The notes beneath the pieces were generated by a model. That model saw only the letters and a program-made list of their open reading frames with translations. It did not search any database and was not told where the DNA came from. From Bacillota bacterium (GTDB lineage Bacteria > Bacillota > Clostridia > Peptostreptococcales > Anaerovoracaceae): a stretch of 12,710 nucleotides of DNA. Every line of letters starts with the position of its first letter. Within the stretch, counting starts at the first letter, position 1. The position numbers and the translations under genes were made by a program. The stretch lies in contig JAEEGU010000087.1 in the NCBI GenBank assembly GCA_016280485.1, positions 1 through 12,710 on the forward strand, given 5' to 3'. Shown here in pieces: positions 1-7,531 of the stretch.

Positions 1-409
1 CATCAAAGAGCACGTGTCCGATAGTGCCGCCGCACTTTGCCGCAAGCATTTCCTGGGCCGCAGCCACCGCATCCGCCATGGCTTCCTTTGTGGCCTCGAG
101 GATGTTTATCTCGTCAATCCTCCCGCTGTCCCGCATGCCGATTCCATAGGCAACAGCCTTTTCGCGAATCACGTCAAACAGCTCCTCGCGCCGCTTTTCC
201 GAAAGCTTCTTTGAATCGTCCACGCCGAGCACATCAAAATCCGCAGGCAGCACGACCGCCGCCGTCACCACGGGCCCCGCAAGAGGACCGCGTCCGACCT
301 CGTCGACACCCGCCACGTAGAGCACGCCCTCAGTGTGAAGCTTGTCCTCGAATTCCTTCATTTCCGCGAGCCGCACCCGCATATGTTCCAATCTTTCCGC
401 CTTTGTCAT
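1..409 (-). CDS. rnhB: Ribonuclease HII, N-terminal part (cut by window edge)
   Basis: RNase HII cleaves the RNA strand of RNA/DNA hybrids and removes single ribonucleotides misincorporated into DNA. The reverse strand from 409 encodes 136 residues before the window ends. Residues 33-46 read AGVDEVGRGPLAGP, the family signature carrying the first two acidic catalytic residues (D36, E37). It is followed by the conserved DDSKKLSEKRRE block near residue 64. The last complete codon, D136 in HVLFD, matches the third catalytic Asp, so the truncation is only the window boundary. About 60-80 C-terminal residues should lie outside. The ATG at 409 is chosen because AGAAGACGG lies just upstream; an in-frame ATG at 382 is possible but lacks a better site. 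The 25 or so residues before the core are a common N-terminal extension. Identity is clear from the signature. Confidence 0.95.
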   Translation of the reverse strand, partial: MTKAERLEHMRVRLAEMKEFEDKLHTEGVLYVAGVDEVGRGPLAGPVVTAAVVLPADFDVLGVDDSKKLSEKRREELFDVIREKAVAYGIGMRDSGRIDEINILEATKEAMADAVAAAQEMLAAKCGGTIGHVLFD

Positions 410-449
410 TTCCGTCTTCTTTCTTTGCAAATAACGTTACTACGCAACA

Positions 450-458
450 ATTATAGCA
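450..458 (-). promoter_or_regulatory. Extended -10 promoter of rnhB
   Basis: On the minus strand TGC followed by TATAAT (TATAAT at 450-455, TG at 457-458) gives a consensus extended -10 element. No convincing -35 is present, which is typical of extended -10 promoters. Transcription would start near 443, giving rnhB a leader of about 34 nt. It lies directly after the U-tract of the preceding terminator, so rnhB appears to restart transcription independently. Confidence 0.6.
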
Positions 459-459
459 C

Positions 460-496
460 AAAAAGACGAGACCTGCACTTTCGTGCAGGTCCCGCC
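460..496 (-). terminator. Rho-independent terminator of the SLH protein gene
   Basis: The core arms GACCTGCAC/GTGCAGGTC (470-478 and 483-491) pair perfectly around a 4-nt GAAA loop as read on the minus strand. With two G-U pairs the stem extends to 14 bp (465-478 with 483-496). It is followed on the minus strand by five U residues (464-460). It begins about 40 bases after the stop codon of the surface-protein gene. Confidence 0.88.
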
Positions 497-536
497 CGTT
501 TGGTTTTATATAACTTTTGTAGAAAGAACTATTTAG

Positions 537-3500
537 TTATTTTGCTGCGTCTTCGCAGTATCTCATGAACATTGTTGCTACCTGAGCACGGCTTGCATCA
601 GCCTGTGGGTCGATGAGGTCGCCGCCGATGCCGGTGATTACGCCTTGCATTGTCATCCAGCAAACTGCTTCGTTAGCCCATTCGCTTACGCTTTCTGCAT
701 CCTTGTAGTCGAGGTTGAATGCCCAGAGGCCTTCAAAGCCTTTACCGTTCAGCTTTGCGAAGCGGTAGATCATTGCTGCGAGCTGTTCGCGAGTTACAGG
801 TGCGTTAGGGTCGAATACTTCTGCGCCGTCGCTGTTACGCGTCCAACCTGTTACTACGCCTGTCTCTGCTGCCCAGTTGATAGCGTCTGTGTACCACTGA
901 TCTGCCTTAACATCTGCGAATCCGTTTTCTTTTGTTGCTGCAGGGCTTCCTGCCAGACGATAGAGGATTGTTGCAACCTGTGCACGAGTTGTCTCGTCGT
1001 TAGGTCCGAACTGAGTTTCGTTGTAACCCTTCATGATACCATTGTCGATAGCCCAGTGTACACCGTTGTGGTACCAAGCTGTTGACTTTGCATCTGTGAA
1101 AGGCCAGATTGGGCAATCATTGCCTTCGGTGCATACGTCGTAGGAAACTGTGAGTGCCGCAACTACTTCAGTTACGAACTGAATGTCGATTGTAACTGCG
1201 CCGTCAGGCTGTCTGAAGGAATATGTTCCGTTACCGTTGTCGGTAAGCTTTACGATATTGCCCTTTGCGTCGGTAACTGTAATCTTTCCTACTACATAGC
1301 CTTCATTCGGTTGAGGAGTGATAGTTACCAGCTGGTTAGCGATAGGATTATTGTCGCTTAATTTGTAAGTTCCGTTTGTTGTTTCTTTTACAACATTCTT
1401 GAAGGTTGCCGCTCTGCTGCTGCCTCTCTGTGCAATTGTGCCGATAGCGTAAGTCGAGAACTTATCGGTGTAGATATATACTACGCCATCTCCTACATAG
1501 AATGTGCCGTCTGCATATTCTGCTGCAACTGTAGGACGTTCGTTGAGTCTTGCAAACTCCTGAGCAACGTTATCGTGGTAACGGTAAACCTTTGAAACTT
1601 CCTGCCCATCATCAGGAGTAAATGGAACTGCGATTTCAAGGACTACCTGAAGTTCAGAAATATTAACGGTTTCATATAATACATTGTTCTCGTAATCTGA
1701 GCGGATTACAGAAATGTCAAAGAATTCGACCTGCGTACCGGCTCCTGCTTCACTCGCGATAGCCGTCTGAGCGGTATGTACCGCCTGCTCTGCCGCTGTC
1801 AGGTGGTTGTTTGCATCATTCAGAGAGATATCTGTAATATCTTCGCTATTATCAAACTTGAGTTCAAGAATAGCGTATGGATTATTCTCATTAGTGAAAT
1901 CCCAGTGACGAAGGCCTGCGCCGCTTGTCGCCAAAGTCTCTCTTTCAAGACCTGCTACGACTACGGAAGGTGCTCCGGTTGCTACAGTTACGGTTGAACT
2001 GATCTTCTGTCCCGGGAATGCAGCATCACCGTCGATAAAGATAATCTCGTTGTCCTTTACACGAACACGCGCTGTTATTGTTTGTTCACCGTTGCCGCTA
2101 CCCTTTTTCATTACCAGATTGTATTCGTCATCAGGCACATTTGAAATAGTGAAGTTACCGTTGCCGTCTACAGGAATCCAGCTGGCGTTTGGTACCGGTA
2201 CGCCGCCCTTTTGAAGCTGAACTCTGTCTGCGTTGCTATCCGTATGTCCGACAACGCTGCTGAAATCCTGAGTCCACTTAGCATAAAGTGTCATATCGGA
2301 AACGATTGCAGGTGCATTTCTAAAGTCATTTTGGAACCAGAAAAGGTTCTTTAACTTTGAATCGTTGTACCAGCCTGCGAAGAAGTTTGGCACTTCATTC
2401 TTTGCCGCCTGTACTGTCAAGCTGTTTGGTGCCATTCCGTATTTTACGGTTACAGCATTGCTTGTTGCCGAGCTCACATTGCCACCGATTGCAGCGAGTT
2501 CCAGCTCATCTCCGCCGTTTAAGTTAAATGTTACTCTCGGATTTATTGTGATAGTGTAATTGCCATAAATTGTTTCTGTGTCATCCTGTGTGATCTTGTA
2601 GTAAACCTTGTACTGTCCGCCGGCCTTGAAGCTAGGAACATCTTCACTATACTGTGTTGAGATTCCTGTACTGTATGTAACCTGTGGATTAGCACCGCCC
2701 GAAACATTAATCGGGAAGGAATGTTCTTCACCATCATATGGGAAGGTTGTTTCATCATTTGTCGGTACATCGATTGTTACATCCTTTGGTGTAACAGCTG
2801 CGGCTGTTACGATAACGGATGCAGGTCTCAGGCTGTTTGCCGGAACGCGTGATTTCAGCACGTAGTGTGTTTCAGGATTAAGTCCGCTGAATACCATTTT
2901 TCCGTCAGCACTTGGCTTTGTCCAACCGTTTCCACCCTTTGCCGGTTCGGAAGTATAGCTTACTTCGTTTCCGTCCTCATCAACCAGACAATATTCCTGA
3001 CTCATCTTGGTTGTATCTGCAGGATTTAGCTGAACCGTAATAGCCCTTGGTCCTACAGAAACTTCATTTGCACGAATGCTTATCGGCTTCGCAACGTCGT
3101 TATCGTCTATTGTATTGAGCGTCTCGACATCCGGACGACCTCCGATAGTTTCCTGGTTCGCTGCATCATTGCTGCCTTCCTTTGCAATAGAGATTGTTTT
3201 TCCTGCGAAATCATAGCTCTTTGAAGGGACATCAATGGATTCACCCACGAATGGCACGGTTCCTCTGCCGGAGCTCTTTACTTTAAATGATTCACCGGAT
3301 GATCCATCCTCATTGATTACGCTTATTATGTAATTTGTATTGGCATCCAGACCTGTGATTTCTTCTGTCTGGTAATTTATGCCCGACTTTACCGCGCCTG
3401 TCGCTGCAACATCGCCAACGGAAAATAGGAACTTAACCTGTCCGCCGGACGGTACATTCAGCCAAGACATTGTCATGCCGGAATCGTCACCTTCAACCCT

Positions 3501-4958
3501 TACGGTTCCTGTAGCGGAACCCTTTCCGTTCGCGTAAACCGGACCTGTCACACCTGAATTGTTAAATCCAAAATGCTCACGGTTATTCCAATGTCCAATC
3601 CAGAATACCGGCTTTTCCGTAATAGGTGTTATTACAAACGCAGGATCGTCATCTTTTGCTGCCGCTTCGGAAGCTGCACCGATCATTGCAACATGGTGTA
3701 ATGATTGATCGCTGTTCTGAGTTGCAACCAGTGCCGCACAATCGTAATAGCCACCGCTGGTGCTATCGTCACCAAGTTGTGTGTCACTACCAAACGAGAA
3801 CGACTGCTGTCCTGCCTTCAGGTCTGCCGTAATATAAAGTGCATAGTCGTCACTTGTGGAAAACGCAAACAGCATATCATCAAGCTGCGCATTGGATTCT
3901 TGATTATCCGTAGCATTTGGCGTAGCTGCCGTATCTGTCCTCATTTCCCAACCTTCTCCGCTGTAAACGGTCTGGAGCATATAGTTGGTTCCGCCCTTTG
4001 AAAATAGACCTGTTACATCAAACTTGCTGCCGTTATATGCATATGCCATAGTGCCGTTGCTGATATACCAGCTACCGCCCATGGAGTTTGTCCAAGTACG
4101 GCCGTCGCTGCCCGGCTTTACCAAGCGAACAGCCTTGGATTTCTCACTGCCGTTTAGTACGCAGCGATACCAAGCGCCGCTTTCAGGTGTAAGTGCGAAG
4201 CTTGCGGATGTTGCGCCTGCTACATTCGCGAAAGCACTGTCCGCAGGCTCTATAGCGCTGCTTGTTGCTTTTTGCCACTGATATGTAGCGGTAGCACCCG
4301 ACTCAACCGCGAGCTTCAGTGTAACATTGGAGCTCGACATGCTTGCGCCGTATGGATAACCGCCGTTTGCGATGATGCCGGAGCTCGGAATATTAATCAC
4401 GTAAGCCGCTGTTACAACGTCGCTGCTTGGAATACCGTCCGCCATTGCAATCGCTTTTATTGTTGTGGATTCTGTAATATTAATAGGTCCTCTATATACA
4501 GTGCTTGCCGATGTAGGCTCGGTATCATTTAATGTGTAATAGATGCTTACAACATCGGAATTACCATTGCAAGTGAGTGTTACGCTTTGTGCACTGTTAT
4601 AGGTACCGGCCTGTACACTGAACTGCGGTGCGTCCAGTTGCGGAGCCGATCTGAGCAGTGAAGATGCCATCATCATCCTAATCATTGGGAAGCCTTCGTT
4701 TTCGCCTTCGCCCTGCTCTTCATTGGCCGGCTCGTTCTGAGGCTCATCCTGCGGCTCTTCCTGAGGCTCATCCTGATTGTAGATTGCGCCATCTGTTACG
4801 TTGCCCGGAGTTTCCTGAGCATCGTTTTCAACTTCATAAATTGTTGCAGGATTCTCATCCTCTGTGGCCATAGCCGTGATCCCAACTGTAGGGATAAAGG
4901 CCAGAACCATTGTCAGCGTCAATAACCAGCTGACTGTCTTTCTACAAATAGTTCTCAT
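537..4958 (-). CDS. Large secreted multidomain surface protein with three C-terminal SLH domains
   Basis: A 1473-residue exported protein, probably held on the cell wall through SLH domains that bind pyruvylated secondary wall polymer. Residues 1-31 are a signal peptide (basic MRTICRK, hydrophobic core, AMA cleavage site). An acidic Pro/Gln/Glu linker with DEPQ-type repeats spans about 63-89. Next come a chitobiase C-terminal-like domain (about 108-190, IYYTLN and TTIKAIA motifs), an Ig-like domain (196-280, YQWQKA and WYRC), a region of unknown fold (285-520), fibronectin-like segments, an MBG-like segment (725-805), an InlB B-repeat (808-895, VTFNLNGG to LYAKWT), a carboxypeptidase-regulatory-like segment, a beta-rich domain ending DKFSTYAIG (about 1010-1176), a Flg_new_2-like repeat (1180-1262) and three SLH units (about 1281-1470, each with a TRAQ/TREQ-like or SRAQ motif). 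There is no LPXTG sorting signal. I prefer the ATG at 4958, 7 nt from AGGAGG, over a GTG at 4961. No enzymatic domain is recognised; adhesion or wall structure is inferred. Confidence 0.9.
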   Translation of the reverse strand: MRTICRKTVSWLLTLTMVLAFIPTVGITAMATEDENPATIYEVENDAQETPGNVTDGAIYNQDEPQEEPQDEPQNEPANEEQGEGENEGFPMIRMMMASSLLRSAPQLDAPQFSVQAGTYNSAQSVTLTCNGNSDVVSIYYTLNDTEPTSASTVYRGPINITESTTIKAIAMADGIPSSDVVTAAYVINIPSSGIIANGGYPYGASMSSSNVTLKLAVESGATATYQWQKATSSAIEPADSAFANVAGATSASFALTPESGAWYRCVLNGSEKSKAVRLVKPGSDGRTWTNSMGGSWYISNGTMAYAYNGSKFDVTGLFSKGGTNYMLQTVYSGEGWEMRTDTAATPNATDNQESNAQLDDMLFAFSTSDDYALYITADLKAGQQSFSFGSDTQLGDDSTSGGYYDCAALVATQNSDQSLHHVAMIGAASEAAAKDDDPAFVITPITEKPVFWIGHWNNREHFGFNNSGVTGPVYANGKGSATGTVRVEGDDSGMTMSWLNVPSGGQVKFLFSVGDVAATGAVKSGINYQTEEITGLDANTNYIISVINEDGSSGESFKVKSSGRGTVPFVGESIDVPSKSYDFAGKTISIAKEGSNDAANQETIGGRPDVETLNTIDDNDVAKPISIRANEVSVGPRAITVQLNPADTTKMSQEYCLVDEDGNEVSYTSEPAKGGNGWTKPSADGKMVFSGLNPETHYVLKSRVPANSLRPASVIVTAAAVTPKDVTIDVPTNDETTFPYDGEEHSFPINVSGGANPQVTYSTGISTQYSEDVPSFKAGGQYKVYYKITQDDTETIYGNYTITINPRVTFNLNGGDELELAAIGGNVSSATSNAVTVKYGMAPNSLTVQAAKNEVPNFFAGWYNDSKLKNLFWFQNDFRNAPAIVSDMTLYAKWTQDFSSVVGHTDSNADRVQLQKGGVPVPNASWIPVDGNGNFTISNVPDDEYNLVMKKGSGNGEQTITARVRVKDNEIIFIDGDAAFPGQKISSTVTVATGAPSVVVAGLERETLATSGAGLRHWDFTNENNPYAILELKFDNSEDITDISLNDANNHLTAAEQAVHTAQTAIASEAGAGTQVEFFDISVIRSDYENNVLYETVNISELQVVLEIAVPFTPDDGQEVSKVYRYHDNVAQEFARLNERPTVAAEYADGTFYVGDGVVYIYTDKFSTYAIGTIAQRGSSRAATFKNVVKETTNGTYKLSDNNPIANQLVTITPQPNEGYVVGKITVTDAKGNIVKLTDNGNGTYSFRQPDGAVTIDIQFVTEVVAALTVSYDVCTEGNDCPIWPFTDAKSTAWYHNGVHWAIDNGIMKGYNETQFGPNDETTRAQVATILYRLAGSPAATKENGFADVKADQWYTDAINWAAETGVVTGWTRNSDGAEVFDPNAPVTREQLAAMIYRFAKLNGKGFEGLWAFNLDYKDAESVSEWANEAVCWMTMQGVITGIGGDLIDPQADASRAQVATMFMRYCEDAAK

Positions 4959-4965
4959 CACATTT

Positions 4966-4986
4966 CCTCCTGATTTTCAAAATCAG
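4966..4986 (-). promoter_or_regulatory. Ribosome-binding site preceded by a perfect palindrome in the SLH gene leader
   Basis: AGGAGG (4966-4971) sits 7 nt before the chosen ATG. The palindrome CTGATTTT-G-AAAATCAG (4970-4986) abuts it, and its 3' arm shares the first two bases of the Shine-Dalgarno sequence. A hairpin here could protect the 5' end of the message or modulate ribosome access. The pairing is seen; the role is inference. Confidence 0.5.
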
Positions 4987-5058
4987 ATCTTTCTTTTGTA
5001 AAAATGTTATTTGTTTAAAGCTTGTTTTTTTCAAACTATGTACAAATCTTACCTCCCC

Positions 5059-5078
5059 ATATGCAATAAATATGCAAT
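5059..5078. repeat. Tandem 9-bp repeat with 11-bp period upstream of the SLH gene
   Basis: ATATGCAAT occurs at 5059-5067 and again at 5070-5078, 11 bp apart, so both copies face nearly the same side of the helix. On the minus strand each reads ATTGCATAT, containing TTGCAT, which also resembles a -35 element. It could be a pair of regulator half-sites or chance in AT-rich DNA. Confidence 0.4.
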
Positions 5079-5081
5079 ATG

Positions 5082-5168
5082 AAAAAAAGATTTTTAAAAT
5101 TTTTTAAAAAGAATTTTTTCGCGTTCAAAATTTCCATTCCCGAAATATCAACATTCTCTGCAACAAAA
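5082..5168. other. AT-rich tract upstream of the SLH gene, probable promoter region
   Basis: The stretch between the terminators at 5176-5290 and the SLH start carries no gene. It holds alternating A and T runs of 4-7 bases (about 5082-5120) that could act as UP-element or curved DNA. I found no pair of -35 and -10 hexamers close enough to consensus to place the promoter. The SLH gene must be transcribed from here if the upstream terminators work. Confidence 0.35.
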
Positions 5169-5175
5169 GTGCAAT

Positions 5176-5208
5176 AAAAAACGAGAGGCACGCTGATACA
5201 GGCCTCTC
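5176..5208 (-). terminator. Rho-independent terminator, second of a tandem pair
   Basis: GAGAGGC (5183-5189) pairs with GCCTCTC (5202-5208), with an inner CTG/CAG pairing. On the minus strand it is followed by GTTTTTT (U-run at 5176-5181). It lies downstream of the 39-residue peptide gene and insulates the SLH gene from it. Confidence 0.75.
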
Positions 5209-5242
5209 TCATTGTGCATATTTATTCATCCTGTGTATAAAC

Positions 5243-5290
5243 GCAACAAAATAACCCGCGCATTAAATGCACGGGTCAAATGTTTGTTGC
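5243..5290 (-). terminator. Nested stem-loop, probable terminator of the small membrane peptide gene
   Basis: An inner 10-bp stem (5254-5263 with 5267-5276, one G-U pair on the RNA, 3-nt loop) is enclosed by an outer perfect 8-bp pairing GCAACAAA/TTTGTTGC (5243-5250 and 5283-5290). On the minus strand the inner stem is followed by TATTTTG, a modest U-tract. It starts 13 bases after the peptide stop codon. Confidence 0.6.
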
Positions 5291-5302
5291 AGTTCGATTT
5301 TT

Positions 5303-5422
5303 TTAGCAACCTCTTACTCTTTTATGTCTCAAAAGCGCGATGATATTCACAGCGAGAATACTGCCGCCAACCGCCATTACAACGCCACCGAGTGCGATAT
5401 TTGTGAGTACTGTTCCCTTCAT
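5303..5422 (-). CDS. Small single-pass membrane peptide, 39 aa, function unknown
   Basis: The gene encodes 39 residues: a short polar N-terminus (MKGTVLTN), one hydrophobic span of about 20 residues (IALGGVVMAVGGSILAVNII) with a GG-rich face, and a basic tail (RHKRVRGC) ending in cysteine. The charge pattern predicts an outside-N, inside-C helix. A perfect AGGAGGT at 5429-5435, 6 nt before the ATG, is strong evidence for translation. It starts 13 bp after the stop of the YprB-like gene and is followed by two terminators, so it is probably the last cistron of the rbgA-exonuclease unit. I do not recognise the family. Holin-like, toxin-like or complex-subunit roles cannot be told apart. Longer in-frame starts up to 5485 exist but lie inside the preceding gene. 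Confidence 0.65.
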   Translation of the reverse strand: MKGTVLTNIALGGVVMAVGGSILAVNIIALLRHKRVRGC

Positions 5423-5435
5423 TGAGATACCTCCT

Positions 5436-6503
5436 TTATTTACTCCAAAGCTGCCCCTCGAGCTTTTCGAGGATGAGCCTTGCAAACACGTTTACCGCGG
5501 AGTAGTTTATTTCTCCGCCCTTCTTTACTATTATATAGCCTTTTTCAATTCCGGGCAAGACCTCAATTGAGGAAATGTCTACGCCAAGCGCCACGGCATC
5601 CGCCAGCAAGAGCTCCGGAACGGCCACGCCGTCTGCGCCGGTCACGCCTTTTCCTCCGGCCCGTGTAAGCGGAACTTCTACGGTAAACTCCCGCCTTTTC
5701 GTATCAAACCGCACGTCGAGAGGCTCGCTTGGGCCCGCGAAGGCTCTGTAGTCTATCGGCTCTCGCCTCTGCCTGCCGGCTATGCGAAGTGTGGATTTTT
5801 CGACGCTTATCTCACTTATGCAAAGCCGCTCACCTACCGGAAAGCCGAGGCCTGCCGCAGCGCGGTGAATGTCAGCCTTCGCAAGGATTGGCAGCAGCCT
5901 GTGAAGCTGTGCGCAGTCGTCGCTGTTGTGCAGGATGATTGTGGACTTCACGGCTTCTCTGCCTTCGCCCGGCTTGTGCGCGAGGAATGCGTAATAGAGG
6001 TCTACGCTGTCCTTGCCGCTTATCATGTCGGTCCTAGTTTTCCAGAGGCCGAAATAGGATTCGACGGTCTTTTGCTTCATGTTCGGGAGGGCCTTTTTGA
6101 TTTCCGAGTACTTTTTGAGGACGCGGTAAAGGTCCAGATTGTAATGCAGTCCCTCTTCAAACTCGACGCCCAGCTTTTTGCAGCGGGTGCGTAGGAAGGG
6201 GATATCGAAATGCTCGCCGTTGTAGGTTACGACGACATCGACGTTTCTGATCGCCGCCATATAAGCCTCGAGGAGCTCCTTTTCGTCACGATCGTTGTTG
6301 TATTCGCAAAAGAATTCTTCCGCGAGCACCGTGTCACGGCCCGGCTCAATCGTAATTAAGCCTCCGAGAATTACCCTCGTTCTGTCCGGAGAGAGTCCCG
6401 TAGTCTCTATATCCAGGATGCCGACCTTTCGCCCGCCGAAATAGCAATCAAAGGCGTAGCCCGGCTCCACTGTGTTTTTTATTATTTCCTTAGTATGTAT
6501 CAT
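5436..6503 (-). CDS. YprB-like ribonuclease H-like domain protein (DEDDh 3'-5' exonuclease family)
   Basis: This 355-residue protein has the exonuclease core of the YprB family in its first 200 residues. Motif ExoI is ILDIETTGL (D31, E33), ExoII is YNGEHFDIPFL (D100), and ExoIII is HNSDDCAQL (H192, D196), the HxxxD arrangement of DEDDh nucleases. All metal-binding acids are present, so it should be active on nucleic acid 3' ends; the real substrate of YprB proteins is not settled. The C-terminal 150 residues are a less conserved region without recognised domain. The gene follows rbgA by 21 bp and is probably co-transcribed. The ATG at 6503 has no good Shine-Dalgarno sequence, and an in-frame stop lies three codons upstream, so translation may depend on coupling to rbgA; a GTG at residue 12 is an alternative start. 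Confidence 0.87.
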   Translation of the reverse strand: MIHTKEIIKNTVEPGYAFDCYFGGRKVGILDIETTGLSPDRTRVILGGLITIEPGRDTVLAEEFFCEYNNDRDEKELLEAYMAAIRNVDVVVTYNGEHFDIPFLRTRCKKLGVEFEEGLHYNLDLYRVLKKYSEIKKALPNMKQKTVESYFGLWKTRTDMISGKDSVDLYYAFLAHKPGEGREAVKSTIILHNSDDCAQLHRLLPILAKADIHRAAAGLGFPVGERLCISEISVEKSTLRIAGRQRREPIDYRAFAGPSEPLDVRFDTKRREFTVEVPLTRAGGKGVTGADGVAVPELLLADAVALGVDISSIEVLPGIEKGYIIVKKGGEINYSAVNVFARLILEKLEGQLWSK

Positions 6504-6524
6504 TACAAGTTAATTATACCCCGT

Positions 6525-7424
6525 TTATCCCTTGTGACTCACTTTTTCGAGCGTGATTCTGCCAATGGTGGCAGAGCGGAACTCGTCTAAAATGGTGCGG
6601 CCGCCGCGCTCGTAGTCTATGCGCTTGCCGGGGAGAATCCAACCGCGCCTTTTGCATATTGCTTCCATTACGGCAAGTGAGGTGGTCTTTTCGGCATCGT
6701 CCGACATCTCAAGCTCGTACTCGTCAACGTAGAAATCGTCCTCCGTCAGCTTGTAGCGCGCAGTGATGAGATCCGCATAATCGTGGCGAAGCACTGTAAT
6801 GAGCTCGAGCGCCAGCGACGGCGTATCGAGAATCTCGTCCTTTATCGAGCCGCAAAATGCCAGATTAAGACCTACCTTCGGGTCTTCGAACTTTGGCCAG
6901 AGTATTCCCGGTGTGTCGAGGAGCTGCATGCCGTTTTCAATCGACAGCCACTGTTTGCCCTTTGTAACGCCCGGCCTGTCGCCTGTCTTTGCCGACTTCT
7001 TTCCCGTCAAACGGTTGATAAGCGAGGATTTACCGACATTCGGCACGCCTACTATCATCATGCGGAGCTGCTTTTTACGCATCTGCCCTTCGTTTTTGGC
7101 ATCCTGCATCTTTTCGAGCTCATTAAGGAGCTTAGGAATGCCTGCCCCGGTCATCGAGTTGAGCGGCATGGCAAGGCTGCCCTCCGCCTTGAAGTAATCT
7201 ATCCACGCGGCATTGGCGGCCTCATCGGCGAGGTCGCTCTTGTTCAGTACCACTATGCGAGGCTTGCCTGAAATCAGTTCATTTACTATCGGATTTCGGC
7301 TGGAAACGGGGATTCTCGCATCGAGAACCTCGATGACCACATCCACCATTTTCAAGTTTTCCGCAATCAGCTCGCGGGTCTTTTTCATATGTCCCGGATA
7401 CCAGTTGATGTTTTCCAAACTCAT
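6525..7424 (-). CDS. rbgA: Ribosome biogenesis GTPase RbgA (YlqF)
   Basis: RbgA is a GTPase needed for a late step of 50S subunit assembly. The 299-residue protein has the circularly permuted order of the family: G4 NKSD at 61-64 comes before the P-loop GVPNVGKS at 126-133, the G2 region near PGVT (151-154) and G3 DTPG at 170-173. The N-terminal WYPGHMKK and DARIPVSSRNP blocks are characteristic. The C-terminal 120 residues form the expected helical RNA-binding domain. AGGAAAG lies 6 nt before the ATG at 7424. The gene follows rplS with a terminator between, so some messages probably read through from the rplS promoter. Neighbourhood and length agree with the B. subtilis ylqF locus. Confidence 0.96.
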   Translation of the reverse strand: MSLENINWYPGHMKKTRELIAENLKMVDVVIEVLDARIPVSSRNPIVNELISGKPRIVVLNKSDLADEAANAAWIDYFKAEGSLAMPLNSMTGAGIPKLLNELEKMQDAKNEGQMRKKQLRMMIVGVPNVGKSSLINRLTGKKSAKTGDRPGVTKGKQWLSIENGMQLLDTPGILWPKFEDPKVGLNLAFCGSIKDEILDTPSLALELITVLRHDYADLITARYKLTEDDFYVDEYELEMSDDAEKTTSLAVMEAICKRRGWILPGKRIDYERGGRTILDEFRSATIGRITLEKVSHKG

Positions 7425-7488
7425 TTTTCTTTCCTGTTCGTTTCGATTGCCGTTTGCGCCGCATAGCCGCCCGGCTGCGACACCGGCT

Positions 7489-7518
7489 AAATAAAAAGGG
7501 AACCGTGATTCGGTTCCC
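7489..7518 (-). terminator. Terminator or attenuator between rplS and rbgA
   Basis: GGGAACCG (7498-7505) pairs perfectly with CGGTTCCC (7511-7518) around a 5-nt loop. On the minus strand it is followed by TTTTTATTT. It lies 14 bases after the rplS stop and 65 bases before rbgA, so it likely lowers rbgA expression relative to the abundant L19 message. Confidence 0.88.
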
Positions 7519-7531
7519 CTGAGAAAGCGAT

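Noticed and set aside
645..1085. Cys-rich rightward frame inside the SLH gene
   Set aside because: It is a mirror of the SLH domains on the other strand, with no translation signal or domain.
4959..4961. GTG as start of the SLH gene
   Set aside because: It is only 4 nt from AGGAGG, while the next codon is ATG at ideal 7-nt spacing.
6783..7271. Rightward frames of 130-160 residues opposite rbgA
   Set aside because: rbgA is certain on the other strand; these are open only because of codon usage.
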